From Pohlia nutans (Eukaryota; Streptophyta; Bryopsida; Bryales; Mniaceae): a stretch of 64,000 nt of DNA. The DNA lies in NCBI GenBank assembly GCA_022496805.1, contig CM040103.1, positions 4,358,001 to 4,422,000 of the forward strand, written 5' to 3'. Under the pieces are notes generated by a model that was not told the DNA's origin, did no database searches, and worked only from the letters and a program-made list of their open reading frames with translations. Shown in pieces: positions 1 through 10,201 of this stretch. The first letter of the stretch is position 1. Every line of letters begins with the position of its first letter. A program made the position numbers and the translations under genes.

Positions 1-282
1 ACGGAGGGGCACATTTTAGGATCGATGGAGCTAAAAATTATGTATTAGCTCGCTCTCTCTCATACACACATTTGAGCAGTTTTAACTGATAAAACTTGTA
101 AAGTATGTAAAATAATAAATATATAATATTTGTGAAAATGAAAATTAAATTGAATACCGGTATGTAAAAATAATTACAAATAAGTTTCATGAGGATAATT
201 TTGATATTGTTAGTTTTTTGGTGTCTAGTGAACTAGAAGACACTAAACCTTAAGACCTTGGTTGTCCACTATTACAATATAA
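1..282 (+). repeat. Dispersed direct repeat, copy 1
   Basis: This AT-rich segment opens with ACGGAGGGGCACATTTTAGG and is repeated with minor changes at 1351-1618. Shared landmarks include the run of CTCTCTC, the phrase AACTGATAAAACTTGTAAAG and the closing ACAATATAAA. It has no coding potential. The start may lie outside the window. The family is not recognised. Confidence 0.75.
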
Positions 283-848
283 AGCTTTAGAATGTAATAG
301 TCAACAAGCAAGGTCTCAAGGAAGCTATTGTGGCAAGGCAATAGGAACAATTGTAAATCACAATGGCTTTCATGTTTTTAAAGAGAATATTTGAATTGAT
401 CATGTAGAAACTTCCTTTTATTCAAATTTGATTATCTTATGATGAAACACATGTAATGTTTGTTGTTGATGCTAGGGATATTACTCCATGTCCTATCTAA
501 ATTGTATTTTTCTAAGCACAAATTTTCATGTTTAGAATTCTAGCACTATGATGACTATCTCTATGTTCGTTTTTCAATATGTGAAAATTTGATATCTTCT
601 TATAGGAATGATTCCATCTTCAAAAATAATATTACATCAATGATATAATTCAAAATTGACTTCAAAAAATATGCTAAGGTTTTCAAAAGAATATGCTTGC
701 ATATCTAATTTTGTGTAGACTTGCAGTGTTAGAACTAGATAAATTAGGGCTTTCATGAGAATATGCTATAACATTCAATAGCCTGTATACATTTTGTACA
801 TCACCTTGGGACACCAGTGTCCAATCACCTATTGCTGAAATCTTGTTA

Positions 849-1055
849 ATTGGAATATATTGCACCATCTACTCTAGAGCCAAGGCCTAGAGTGACACTT
901 TAGGCTATTGGATGTAATGGCTTGAATGACTATGCTCCATATTGTCATTTCGTTGGAATAAGCTGCACCATCTACTCTAGAGCTAAGGTATAAAGTGATA
1001 CTTTAGGCTATTGGATGCAATGGCTTGAATAACTATGATCCATATTGTCATTTCA
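849..1055 (+). repeat. Tandem duplication of about 103 bp
   Basis: Two consecutive copies share TTGCACCATCTACTCTAGAG, then a stretch reading TTTAGGCTATTGGATG, then CATATTGTCATTTC. A third, weaker echo (ACCATCTACTCTAAAGGCAAG) follows near 1210. Related text (CCTTTCCTTCAT, CACCTTGAGCCTCCA) recurs near 35290, so this belongs to a dispersed non-coding family. Confidence 0.65.
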
Positions 1056-1350
1056 CATATAGTACAAGGAATCAAATCAAACAAGCAAGGAGTCACTTGT
1101 GTCTTTTGCATAATAGTGAGTAGCTTTCATGCCCAATGCCTTTTCCTTCATGCACACTGATCATCACCTTGAGCCTCCACAAAGCATTGTTAGGTGTGGA
1201 TCATTTCACACCATCTACTCTAAAGGCAAGGTGGATAGCCAAAAATAATACATGCTATTGATTGTTTTGTGTGTGCAACCCTAGTGACCAACACCTACCA
1301 CTTGTCAAACTCCTACTCGTTGATGTCAGTAGTAGCAACCTAGGTAGTCA

Positions 1351-1618
1351 CGGAGGGGCACATTTTGGGGTGGAGCTATAATTTTGTATTAGCTTCCTCT
1401 CTCTCACACACATTTGAACAGTTTTAACTGATAAAACTTGTAAAGAATGTAAAATAATAAATATATAATATTTGTGAAAATGAAAATGAAAATGAAAATG
1501 TAAAAATAATTACAAATAAGTTTCATGAGGATAATTTTGATATTGTTAGTTTCTTAGTGTCTAGTTCAGTAGAAGACACTTAACCTTTTGACCTTGCTTG
1601 TCAATTGTTACAATATAA
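1351..1618 (+). repeat. Dispersed direct repeat, copy 2
   Basis: Second copy of the repeat at 1-282, beginning ACGGAGGGGCACATTTTGGG. The two are separated by about 1.07 kb of unrelated AT-rich sequence. Together they could be the ends of a decayed element, but no coding remnant lies between them. Confidence 0.7.
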
Positions 1619-2225
1619 AAAGATAGAAAGAGATGGATTGGACTGACTTAACAAATATTTAGAGTTGTAAGAGATGTCTGAGAGGACCTGCCAACATCGA
1701 GGGAGACCTCAAGCCGACCTGGGAGTCTTTCAAAACTTAACACTCGACAACACCCACGGGGTGGGAGTGTGGGACGCCCTGAACGGGCAGGCGAGCCAGA
1801 GAATTCACTGTGGTTCAAAGACAAAACTGACATCAGGCCGAGGCCCAGTGGTCTACCATTAATGCTTGTTGTCGTTGACGACAACAAAGTGTTCTTTATT
1901 GGCATGTTGGACAAAGAACTCAATCTTAATCTGCACCAATGCAGTGGGACGTAGGAGACTTCACCTTGATCTTCACACGCTCCCACTCAACCTAGCCATA
2001 GTCAATCGTATTGTTCCAAATGGCATTTGGGTCATTGTGTCAGGTGTCTATGTGAGTATGTCTATGTGAGTATGTGTTGGTGTTGAAGACCTTATGATTC
2101 CATCATTTCATAGGTTTTGAATTCAAAATGAAACAACATAATTTAACCATTCTTATTATTTTTAATTAATATAACTTATTTATTACATTCAATAATTCTG
2201 TTTCCCTAAAAGATAAATTATTAAA
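1619..2225. other. Intergenic stretch, no gene seen
   Basis: A GC-richer patch (about 1670-2000) contains short open frames on both strands, but none has a recognisable domain. It may be a fragment of an old mobile element. From 2080 the sequence returns to AT-rich flank and runs into the big transposon's target-site duplication at 2226. Confidence 0.4.
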
Positions 2226-2229
2226 TGAA
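2226..2229 (+). repeat. Left target-site duplication TGAA
   Basis: TGAA directly precedes the left TIR and matches the TGAA that directly follows the right TIR at 29227-29230. A 4-bp duplication is short, so its value comes from its exact position against a perfect 24-bp TIR. Confidence 0.75.
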
Positions 2230-2253
2230 AACACACATTTCGTTAATTTTGTA
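2230..2253 (+). repeat. Left terminal inverted repeat (24 bp)
   Basis: AACACACATTTCGTTAATTT followed by TGTA. The exact reverse complement lies at 29203-29226, almost 27 kb away. Sequence inside and outside the 24 bp does not match between the two ends. Confidence 0.85.
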
Positions 2254-2690
2254 TTTATGCGCGATTTCTGGACTGAGAATCCAGAATTGCCATGGGGAGA
2301 TGTCATGGAGAGATCGCCATTTCTGGGGAGGAGTGTTCTAATATAGAGGTATTGACACTCTGATTTTCTGCGCCAGAGAGTTCTTTCCATGGTGGTACTG
2401 CAGAATAGTGGTACTTCCCCATCGTGATATAGATTCATCTTCACTGTCATCTGCCAAATGACAGGGAGGCCTCCCTAGCGATGCCATTTTCAGGGTTCCC
2501 TGTGTGCAGTCATGGGCTGTGAATCTGTGATGGGGAGGCCTCCCCACAGCCATACGTCATCTTGTACTATTCAGCACTGCAAAGCCTGAACATATGGACG
2601 TGGCATTACATGCACACCATGTAGAGAAGGGGAATTTTATTTCAATTCCAATCGATTACATGAGGACATGCTTCCGCGGGTGTCCCCAAA
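2254..2690. other. Left subterminal region of the giant transposon
   Basis: Non-coding on the evidence seen. It contains palindromic cores GGGAGGCCTCCCT near 2463 and GGGGAGGCCTCCCC near 2533 plus half-sites (CATGGGGAG near 2293, CTGGGGAGG near 2320). The right subterminal region carries similar isolated palindromes, so both ends may be recognition regions for an element-encoded protein. Confidence 0.5.
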
Positions 2691-2696
2691 CTCTAC

Positions 2697-2885
2697 TTAG
2701 AATTCCATGACTTTCTCAGCGACCTACCCTGCATGACGCACGTCACCCGCGGCCTCGGAGGCGGCGTGCGAGTCGGCCAAAATGGCCTTGGCATTGTCCG
2801 CATCCAACCTTGGAATCTTGCGTAGCGAGGTCTCGGCGAAGTTAACTTTCGGCGAGCTTCCATAGAGGATGGAAGTGTAGTCCAC
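2697..2885 (-). pseudogene. Coding-like tail beyond an in-frame TAG of the transposase-like gene
   Basis: Directly after the TAG at 2886-2888 the same frame stays open for 53 codons (VDYTSILYG...), reaches a second TAG at 2724-2726, then reads VAEKVMEF before TAA at 2697-2699. The tail looks like the usual C-terminal end of this protein type. The simplest reading is that the gene originally ran to 2697 and two codons (TGG or CAG) became TAG. Translational read-through cannot be excluded. Confidence 0.5.
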
Positions 2886-5800
2886 CTATTGCACGGCGTC
2901 ATCACTGCCATCGTGCTCCCATTTCACATCCCAACACCCTCTATATCTCTCTCGGTCTGTCATCACCCGGCTTCCTCTGGCAGGCCTCCAATATCGAATC
3001 TGGCACTTTCCATGGTGTGGGGACCGGGCGTCGCGCACAGCCGGTGCAAGCACCCTGCCCATCCACACTGGATAGATTGTGGTGTCGTTGGGCCTAATGA
3101 GGACAAAATTCCCAACGAGGGCGTCGCGGTATGGGTTGAACGCCGGCCTTGGTCGCCGCCGTAAAGGACCGCACCAAGGATCAGGTCGCTCGTCCTCTGG
3201 AGTTGCGTTGGCAAGATCCCTCTGCCTCCGCACTTCATCTGGAGCTGGCGGGGGAGGAGGGTGGGCTGTCGTCCACTGCGTCGTCGGCCAAAACCCATAC
3301 ACCAGTGTCGTTGGGGCCTGTGGCGGATCGTCCGAACGGAGTTCCGTAATAATGTCCACCCAATACTGCACGTAGGCCTCCATTCGACTCCTGTAGGCCT
3401 GGCTGCGATGGCAGCCACCCTTCCAGATGTCCACAAATCTCTGGAGCCCCGCTCGAATTAACTGCTTGCTCTCATGTGACCTCGCGGCGTCCTCTTCGGT
3501 CACCTCCGAGTTCGTGCTCGGGTTAAGACCGCTCTCGCATCCCCAGACGGGCTTCATCTTCACCGGGGCGAGGTCACCTACAACACACGGGGATTCGGAG
3601 AAGCCACAATTAGTTCCATCAGACGTGACGGATCTCGGGCTACGAGGCCCTGCAGATAGAGGGAGGCCTCCCCACGAGGGGCTGTTCCTACATTACCTCG
3701 ACGACGGGTGGGGAGGCCTCCCCACTAGGGACTTTTCCTACATTACCTCGACGATTGGTGGGGAGGCCTCCCCACTAGAGACTTCCTACATTACCTCAAC
3801 GACGGGTGGAGAGGCCTCCCCACTAGGGACAGTTCCTACATTACCTCAACGACGGGTGGGGAGGCCTCCCCGCTACGATTGCCCCTACGATACATCAACG
3901 ATGGATGGAGAGGCCTCTCCACCAACAGCGGGCCGCAAACGTCATGCCAACAACTGACCACGCATGACTCGACATACAGAGAGTACTCTCCAATCCGTCC
4001 GAGCAACACTATGTAGGGTCGGAGGCGTACCTGTAGGAAGCAACGGCTGACCGTAAGGGTCCTCCTTCCACATTCTATGAGGGCCTGCACGTGGCAGCCA
4101 AACCCCGTCCGTCGCGGATTCCTTATACTGGAATACAGGCCACCCATCGCTGTCCACAAAGAAGCGGAAAATGTGTTTGTCCTTAATCCCCTCCAATGGC
4201 CGAACATATCCCTTGATATAGGACTTGAAGTCGGCCACCTCCTGGACCACATGCGGCATAAAACTCAGCTTCTGCGATTCCATAAAGTGCTTCATGAGGT
4301 CCGCCAGCACAAAAGTGTTGCTCCTCCTCAGGACATTGGAGACGTAACTGAAGTATCCGTCGATGTCTTCGTGCGTGTGGCCGACCATCAAAAACCCGAC
4401 CTGTATCTCCACAAACACTTTCCGTGCAGTAAGTAATGAGAGAAACGCAAAAACGAACTGGTTCTTATTATCCTTAGCGGAATTGTCCAATTGTAGGTAC
4501 AGCCTCTTTGGGAGGGGGTCCACGTGGTCAGCGTCGGCGGTGGCTTCCGGTATCACTCCTACACATCGGGACTTCCCCCTCATGAGCTTCTCAAAGAACC
4601 GGTTCAATGGTGGTTTGTCAAAAAGGTTCTTGGAATTCCGGATGGCCGGCCTCTCCAACTTCCGGAGGCAACGCGCAAGGGAAGAGATAGTAAAGTTCGA
4701 ATCGCGTGGCCAAAGATCCGTCGAGAAGTCGGCATAGGCCCCGTCGCCATGTCCGTGAGTTACCATTCCAGTCAGCGTCACTGGTAGCTGCCCGAGGCCT
4801 GCGGTTCCCTTCGTAATCACCCGCAAGCGTGGAAGGGCGGTCTTTCGGCTGTCCATTCCGTCGTGAATTATGCAGAGCACCTCCGCCTGGCTCATCTCCG
4901 ACTCGCTCCTCCAGCTGTAGTACAGCCGGCGACATGACTGCTGGTGCGCAACGTGAGCGTCGTACAACCTCTGGTGGTACACCGCCTCTGGGCTACCCTT
5001 TGCCGCTGCTGCAATGAACTCCTTTAGCTCGTTGCACTCGGAGCACTTCGAAAACGTAGAGCCACCTTTCTTGACTTCGACGTTCTTGAACACCCTCTTC
5101 TTCATGCGGCTCACCGCAGACTGCGACACATCGTCCATACCAACTTCGGTGTTCACCTGCCAAAACAAGACCCGTTACGCTGACATCCTCGAACTCCAGA
5201 GAACCCTCCACACACGCCGCTCATCGTTCACATTCAGGATGCTCCCAGTGGGGAGGCCTCCCTAGACGCATGCTAGTGGGGAGAGCTCCCCACGTACACT
5301 GCTCGGGAGCGCTCCCTATCAATGGGCGTCAGGAGACGCCTGCTATCCCCGTGAAGCACACTCCCACGGCGCGGGGACCGCCCCATCAGTAGTCGACTAT
5401 CCCAACAGTGGGAAGGCCTCCCCACCGATGACGACATCTTGGAACGATAGGGTAGTGTGAAGTCAATTTACATATGACATGGAGTGTTAAAAGAAGAGAG
5501 AAGAGCGTGACCTTACATTGTTCACCTTTTTGCGGACGACCTCCCAGGTGAAGGCTACCGGGAGGTACTTCTGGACGTCCTGCTGCCCGTCGCCGATTCC
5601 CTTCATCCTGGTCGCGGGCATGACGTCGCAGGTGTCATTGACGATCGAGAGTACCGTCCCCTCTGCCTGCACGGTCGCCGGTCGACGCTTAACCTGCCCA
5701 GTGTTGCCGTGACGGCCCGAACGAATTCCACGTCGATATCTCCGCTTGTAATCGTAGAAGGTCGCGCGTCCTATGCCAAGTATTTTCCAGCAAGCAGTCT

Positions 5801-5990
5801 CGCACACGTCCACCCCTTCCATTGTTATAACTCCGGACGTAGCTCCATCGACGACCCGGAATCGGCCGAATAGCTCGACTCCAACCTCTCGGCGCTCGTC
5901 GAATGACTTCCCCCAAAAATGTGAACGGACCTTGATGGTCTTGGACCACGGGAATATTTGGCAGCAGCTCCACGGGCAACACTCTTCCAT
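2886..5990 (-). CDS. Transposase-like protein of DUF7869 type, three exons
   Basis: Predicted exons on the minus strand: 5990-5517, 5156-4031 and 3577-2886, with introns 5157-5516 (phase 0, GTAAGG...GGCAG) and 3578-4030 (phase 1, GTACGC...TGTAG). Joined, they give about 763 residues in one frame. Exon 1 has a helix-turn-helix-like stretch (ETACWKILGIGRATFYDYK) followed by an HGN motif. Exon 2 has a CSEC zinc-type pair, then IIHDGMD, then LQLDNSAKDNKN, then GFLMVGHTHEDID, the order typical of DUF7869 proteins. The three acidic sites resemble an RNase-H-fold D-D-E/D centre; that catalytic reading is my inference. Exon 3 ends with a conserved-looking tail (YPVWMGRVL...CWDVKWEHDG). The ATG at 5990 may not be the true start. 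It is the best candidate for the element's mobilising enzyme. Confidence 0.7.
3660..3930 (+). repeat. 50-bp palindrome array in transposase intron 2
   Basis: About five units of 48-50 bp. Each contains CATTACCTC(G/A)ACGA followed by the palindrome TGGGGAGGCCTCCCCAC. The central dinucleotide is GC throughout, and two later units have one arm changed to GGAGAG. The whole array lies within the intron 3578-4030. Confidence 0.85.
5157..5516 (-). other. Transposase intron 1 with isolated palindromes
   Basis: This 360-bp intron carries a few unarrayed palindromes: GGGGAGGCCTCCCT near 5250, GGGGAGAGCTCCCC near 5278, CGGGAGCGCTCCCT near 5303 and GGGAAGGCCTCCCC near 5410. Centres differ from copy to copy, as expected for older or unamplified insertions. 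Confidence 0.6.
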
Positions 5991-6000
5991 GCTGACTTCT

Positions 6001-6915
6001 CTAGCAACATCCTCGCCGGACAGTCTGAGACGTTTCGATGGCCGTCCACCCTCGCCTCAGTATCCGCGTCTTAGACGTATAGGGTGCCTTTGGGACGCCA
6101 CGCTTCAGCCTGGCCACGGCGTCTGCTAACGGATCATCCCTGTGGAAAGCGGCGATGGTGGCGAGCACCTCACCCCCTTCCAAGCGCACCGATGTGAGGG
6201 GCCATCGACGGTGCGACATCAACTCTCCCGCGGCGGCGTTAGTCTCCTGGAGCACAAGAACGCCAACCTCGTCGTGCCCCAAAAGAGCGTCCAAAAATAT
6301 CTCTTCGGGCATGCTTACTTGAATTCTGCCTGAAGCTACTACGGCTCCACCCTCACCTTCGAGCACACATCTTTTTCCTCGCCATAGAATTCGAGGTGGA
6401 AAGCGTCGAAGGCCGTCATCCATCATTGATTCTTCCTCATTGCGAGAGGACGGGGAGGCCTCCCCATCGTCGTCATATTCACTATCATTGACACTGTCCC
6501 CGCCATCGTCATTTCTAGCGAGGTCGTCGGTGTCATCCGTCGCGTCAGCGGCAATGATGGCATTCAAGCATCGCGAGAAATCGTTGGAGGCTGCGCCGGA
6601 GTCCGCAGCGCCAACTGATGCACGTACAATATCTACATCTGGCCAAGGAACTTGCTTGCCGATACAGTCACCAAGCCTCCAGGAATTGAACCCTGCCAAT
6701 ACTGTATTTTCAAAGTCGGCCTCAACGGTGGAGATTCTTACGAGAAACATCTCGCATTCAAGGCCGTCGTCACCAACATGTCGGAAAGGACTAGACACCA
6801 CAATGCCGGCTGCAGCTACTCGCCCATCCATCAGTAGGAGGACATCTTCGTGCACTTGCCAGTTCGCCATCTCTTCTGCTGGATGCAAACACGCCGTAAT
6901 TCCCATCAGTGCCAT
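6001..6915 (-). CDS. Unrecognised acidic protein with two related halves
   Basis: Open from the ATG at 6915 to the stop at 6001, about 304 residues. The two halves resemble each other: near the N-terminus LLLMDGRVAAAGIVVSS, later CVLEGEGGAVVASGRIQVS. They are separated by a D/E/S-rich linker. The first half ends with WRLGDCIGKQVPWPDVDIV, which resembles a C-terminal segment of plant Ptta/En-Spm-type transposases (G-x-x-x-G-x-x-x-x-WP). The assignment is tentative. A palindrome at about 6456 (GGGGAGGCCTCCCC) is translated in the linker as GEASPS. It lies just upstream of the transposase-like gene on the same strand and could be its 5' exon, but I could not find a convincing splice pair. Confidence 0.5.
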   Translation of the reverse strand: MALMGITACLHPAEEMANWQVHEDVLLLMDGRVAAAGIVVSSPFRHVGDDGLECEMFLVRISTVEADFENTVLAGFNSWRLGDCIGKQVPWPDVDIVRASVGAADSGAASNDFSRCLNAIIAADATDDTDDLARNDDGGDSVNDSEYDDDGEASPSSRNEEESMMDDGLRRFPPRILWRGKRCVLEGEGGAVVASGRIQVSMPEEIFLDALLGHDEVGVLVLQETNAAAGELMSHRRWPLTSVRLEGGEVLATIAAFHRDDPLADAVARLKRGVPKAPYTSKTRILRRGWTAIETSQTVRRGCC

Positions 6916-7129
6916 CACGCACGATCAGTTCCGCAGGCTCGGCATGACAGTTAGTCCCTCCAAACAACTCGCCAAAGAGACGGCGAGTGAGAGATAGAGA
7001 GTGCCCCCCAAGAACCAATTGCCCAGCTATGGTAGCAATGCCTGGGGGATTCACTCTACCTCCACCTCACAGACTCTTGCAAGGATAATTTTTGTGCCAG
7101 GATAATGGACCCCAAACGCTCCAAATCGA

Positions 7130-9295
7130 GGGCAAAGTCAGGTTGGCTCCCCACCTGGCGCTCCGGGAGGCCTCCGTGAGGCGTGACGGGGGCGACCGTG
7201 GAGGCGCGGCGGTTGTCCCAGGCATCGAGTGGGGAGACCTCCCCATCATCTAGCGCTCCACGCGGAGGGCGAGGTGGGGTTCGCTGCCCACCTGGCGCTC
7301 CGGGAGGCCTCCGTAAAGCGTGACGGAGGCGACCGTGGAGGCGCGGCCGTCGTCCCCAGCATCCGAGTGGGGAGACCTCCCTATCACCTAGCGCTGTACA
7401 CGGCGGGCGAGGTGGGGTTAGCTGCCCACCTAGCGCTGCAGGAGGCCTCCGTCACGCTTCACGGAGGCGACCGTGGAGGCGCGGCGGTCGTCCCGGGCAT
7501 CCGAGTGGGGAGACCTCCCCATCACCTAGCGCTCCACACGGAGGGCGAGGTGGGGTTGGCTGCCCACCTGGCGCTCCGGGAGGCCTCCGTGAAGCGTGAC
7601 GGAGGCGACCGTGGAGGCGCGGCGGTTGTCCCGAGCATCCGAGTGGGGAGACCTCCCCATCACCTAGCGCTCCACACGGAGGGCGAGGTGGGGTTGGCTG
7701 CCCACCCAGCGCTGCGGGAGGCCTCCGTAACGCTTCACGGAGGCGACCGTGGAGGCGCGGCGGTCGTCCCGGGCATCCGAGTGGGGAGACCTCCCCATCA
7801 CCTAGCGCTCCCCACGGAGGGCGAGGTGGGGTTGGCTGCCCACCCAGCGCTGCGGGAGGCCTCCGTAACGCTTCACGGAGGCGACCGTGGAGGCGCGGCG
7901 GTCGTCCCGGGCATCCGAGTGGGGAGACCTCCCCATCACCTAGCGCTCCCCACGGAGGGCGAGGTGGGGTTGGCTGCCCACCTGGCGCTCCGGGAGGCCT
8001 CCGTCACGCTTCACGGAGGCGAATGTGGAGGCGCGGCGGTCGTCCCGGGCATCCGAGTGGGGAGACCTCCCCATCACCTAGCGCGCTCCCCACGGAGGGC
8101 GAGGTGGGGTTGGCTGCCCACCTAGCGCTGCGGGAGGCCTCCGTCACGCTTCACGGAGGCGACCGTGGAGGCGCGGCGGTCGTCCCGGGCATCCGAGTGG
8201 GGACACCTCCCCATCACCTAGCGCTCCCCACGGAGGGCGAGGTGGGGTTGGCTGCCCACCTGGCGCTCCGGGAGGCCTCCGTCACGCTTCACGGAGGCGA
8301 ATGAGGAGGCGCGGCGGTCGTCCCGGACATCCGAGTGGGGAGAAATCCCCATCACCTAGCGCTCCCCACGGAGGGCGAGGTGGGGTTGGCTCCCCACGGA
8401 GGGCGAGGTGGGGTTGGCTGCCCACCTGGCGCTCCGGGAGGCATCCGTGAAGCGTGACGGAGGCGACCGTGGAGGCGCGGCGGTTGTCCCGAGCATCCGA
8501 GTGGGGAGACCTCCCAATCACCTAGCGCTCCACACGGAGGGCGAGGTGGGGTTGGCTGCCCACCTAGCGCTGCGGGAGGCCTCCGTCATGCTTCACGGAG
8601 GCGACCGTCGAGGCGCGGCGGTCGTCCCGGGCATACGAGTGGGGAGACCTCCCCATCACCTAGCGCGCTCCCCACGGAGGGCGAGGTGGGGTTGGCTGCC
8701 CACGTGGCGCTCCAGGAGGCCTCCGTAAAGCGTGACGGAGGCGACCGTGGAGGCGCGGCGGTTGTCCCGAGCGTCCGAGTGGGGAGACCTCCCCATCACC
8801 TAGCGCTCCACACGGAGGGCGAGGTGGGGTTAGCTGCCCACCTGGCGCTCCGGGAGGCATCCGTGAGGCGTGACGGAGGCGACCGTGGAGGCGCGGCGGT
8901 TGTCCCGAGCATCCGAGTGGGGAGACCTCCCCATCACCTAGCGCTCCACACGGAGGGCGAGGTGGGGTTGGCTGCCCACCTGGCGCTCCGGGAGGCCTCC
9001 GTAAAGCGTGACGGAGGCGACCGTGGAGGCGCGGCCGTCGTCCCCAGCATCCGAGTGGGGAGCCCTCCCCATCACCTAGCGCTCCACATGCAGGGCGAGG
9101 TGGGGTTGGCTGCCCACCTGGCGCTGCAGGAGGCCTCCGTTACGCTTCACGGAGGCGACCGTGGAGGCGCGGCGGTTGTCCCGGGCATCCGAGTGGGGAG
9201 ACCTCCCCATCACCTAGCGCTCCACACGGAGGGCGAGGTGGGGTTGGCTGCCCACCTGGCGCTCCGGGAGGCCTCTGTGAAGCATGATGGTGGCC
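7130..9295 (+). repeat. 138-bp satellite between the divergent gene sets
   Basis: About fifteen tandem units of roughly 138 bp. Each includes GAGTGGGGAGACCTCCCCATCA, CTAGCGCTCC, GGAGGGCGAGGTGGGGTTGG, GCGCTCCGGGAGGCCTCCGT and GACGGAGGCGACCGTGGAGG (given here as separate blocks). Two palindromes occur per unit: GGGGAGACCTCCCC (centre AC) and CGGGAGGCCTCCGT (centre GC). Because 138 is a multiple of three, long open frames arise (46-residue repeats), but indels of 2 bp break them, so they are not a gene. The array sits between the minus-strand and plus-strand genes. Confidence 0.9.
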
Positions 9296-9871
9296 GCCCA
9301 TGGCGGGACTGTGGTTGTTCCGGCCTATGTAGGGGAGACCTATCTACGGGCATTGTCTGCTGGGGAGACCTCCCGACTGGCATCCTAGGGCTGACATGTA
9401 GGGAGGCCTTCCTATGGGTAAGACAAATCCGATAGGAAGATCTTTCTTCCACGTGTCAGACGGGAAAGAGTGTCGTCGGCGAAACAATATTTCCGTACAC
9501 AATAAATGACAGAAATAGAATCCTACAATAAATAAACCTAAAAACAAGGACAAAACATAAATGAGCATTGCAGTAGGTGCAAATAAACCCACTTGCCACG
9601 TAGGCGGCTGACGTCAGAAAGGACACGTGTCAAGCGGTGGATGCGCCACGTCGACACAACATTTAATACAGAAAGTACGCGGAATTCAAAATGAGCGGGC
9701 TCTCAAAATGGTTGGCGGCATTGAAATGGCGATTTATTGTAGGGTTTCAAACTCATAGTTTTCCATCCTGCCTTCCCATTGGTGGGCCTCCGCAGCCGTC
9801 GGATTGCACATATGGACGGCTCAGATGGCGCCACGCGTCCAGATATTTGGGAAGATATTTAATATCCCTTA
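9296..9871. other. Spacer upstream of the ParB-like gene
   Basis: Holds degenerate palindromes to about 9415 (GGGGAGACCT, GGGAGGCCTTCC) and then ordinary-looking promoter-distal sequence containing GCCACGTAGGCGGCTGACGT and ACACGTGTC. These resemble plant ACGT-core boxes. No gene is seen. Confidence 0.4.
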
Positions 9872-9992
9872 TACACGGCCGACACCCTCCTATATGCGGC
9901 CGAGATCCGCTCTTACAAGGCTGAGAACCGCTCATACCCGGCTGCCATTCCAAGCTACACGCCTGAGACCCGGTCTTACACGGCCGAAACTC
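9872..9992 (+). promoter_or_regulatory. Degenerate 22-bp direct repeats upstream of a TATA box
   Basis: Five to six imperfect copies of a block like ACGGCCGAGACCCGCTCTTAC occur about 100-220 bp upstream of the TATA box at 10090. The regular spacing near a promoter suggests an upstream activating or protein-binding region. It differs from the GGGGAG palindromes. Confidence 0.45.
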
Positions 9993-10089
9993 TGCCTACT
10001 GTAGCCTGTGGCAGTGGCGCGCGGACGACCGTCAGATCTAGGGCAACCGCCCTAAACCGTTGGATCAAGCTCAAGCGGCTCCGCCGCAC

Positions 10090-10096
10090 TATATAA
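10090..10096 (+). promoter_or_regulatory. TATA box of the ParB-like gene
   Basis: TATATAA within CACTATATAAGG. A transcription start would be expected near 10115-10125, about 80 bp before the proposed initiation codon at 10202. Confidence 0.6.
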
Positions 10097-10201
10097 GGTC
10101 TTCCCAGACCTCATTTGTCCTCACTCGCTTTTTCTGTCGTCGCGAAGCGCTGCCCAATTTTGGTCTCGTCTTCCTCGACGCAAATATCTTCGTCCACGGC
10201 T

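Noticed and set aside
1648..1986. Minus-strand frame of 112 codons upstream of the transposon
   Set aside because: No recognisable domain, overlapping frames on the other strand and no splice or promoter context; perhaps a mobile-element relic.
7229..9435. Open frames encoding 46-residue repeats (GRPPHHLALHTEGEVGLAAH...)
   Set aside because: Products of the 138-bp satellite; indels shift the frame repeatedly and no start, domain or non-repeat flank supports a gene.
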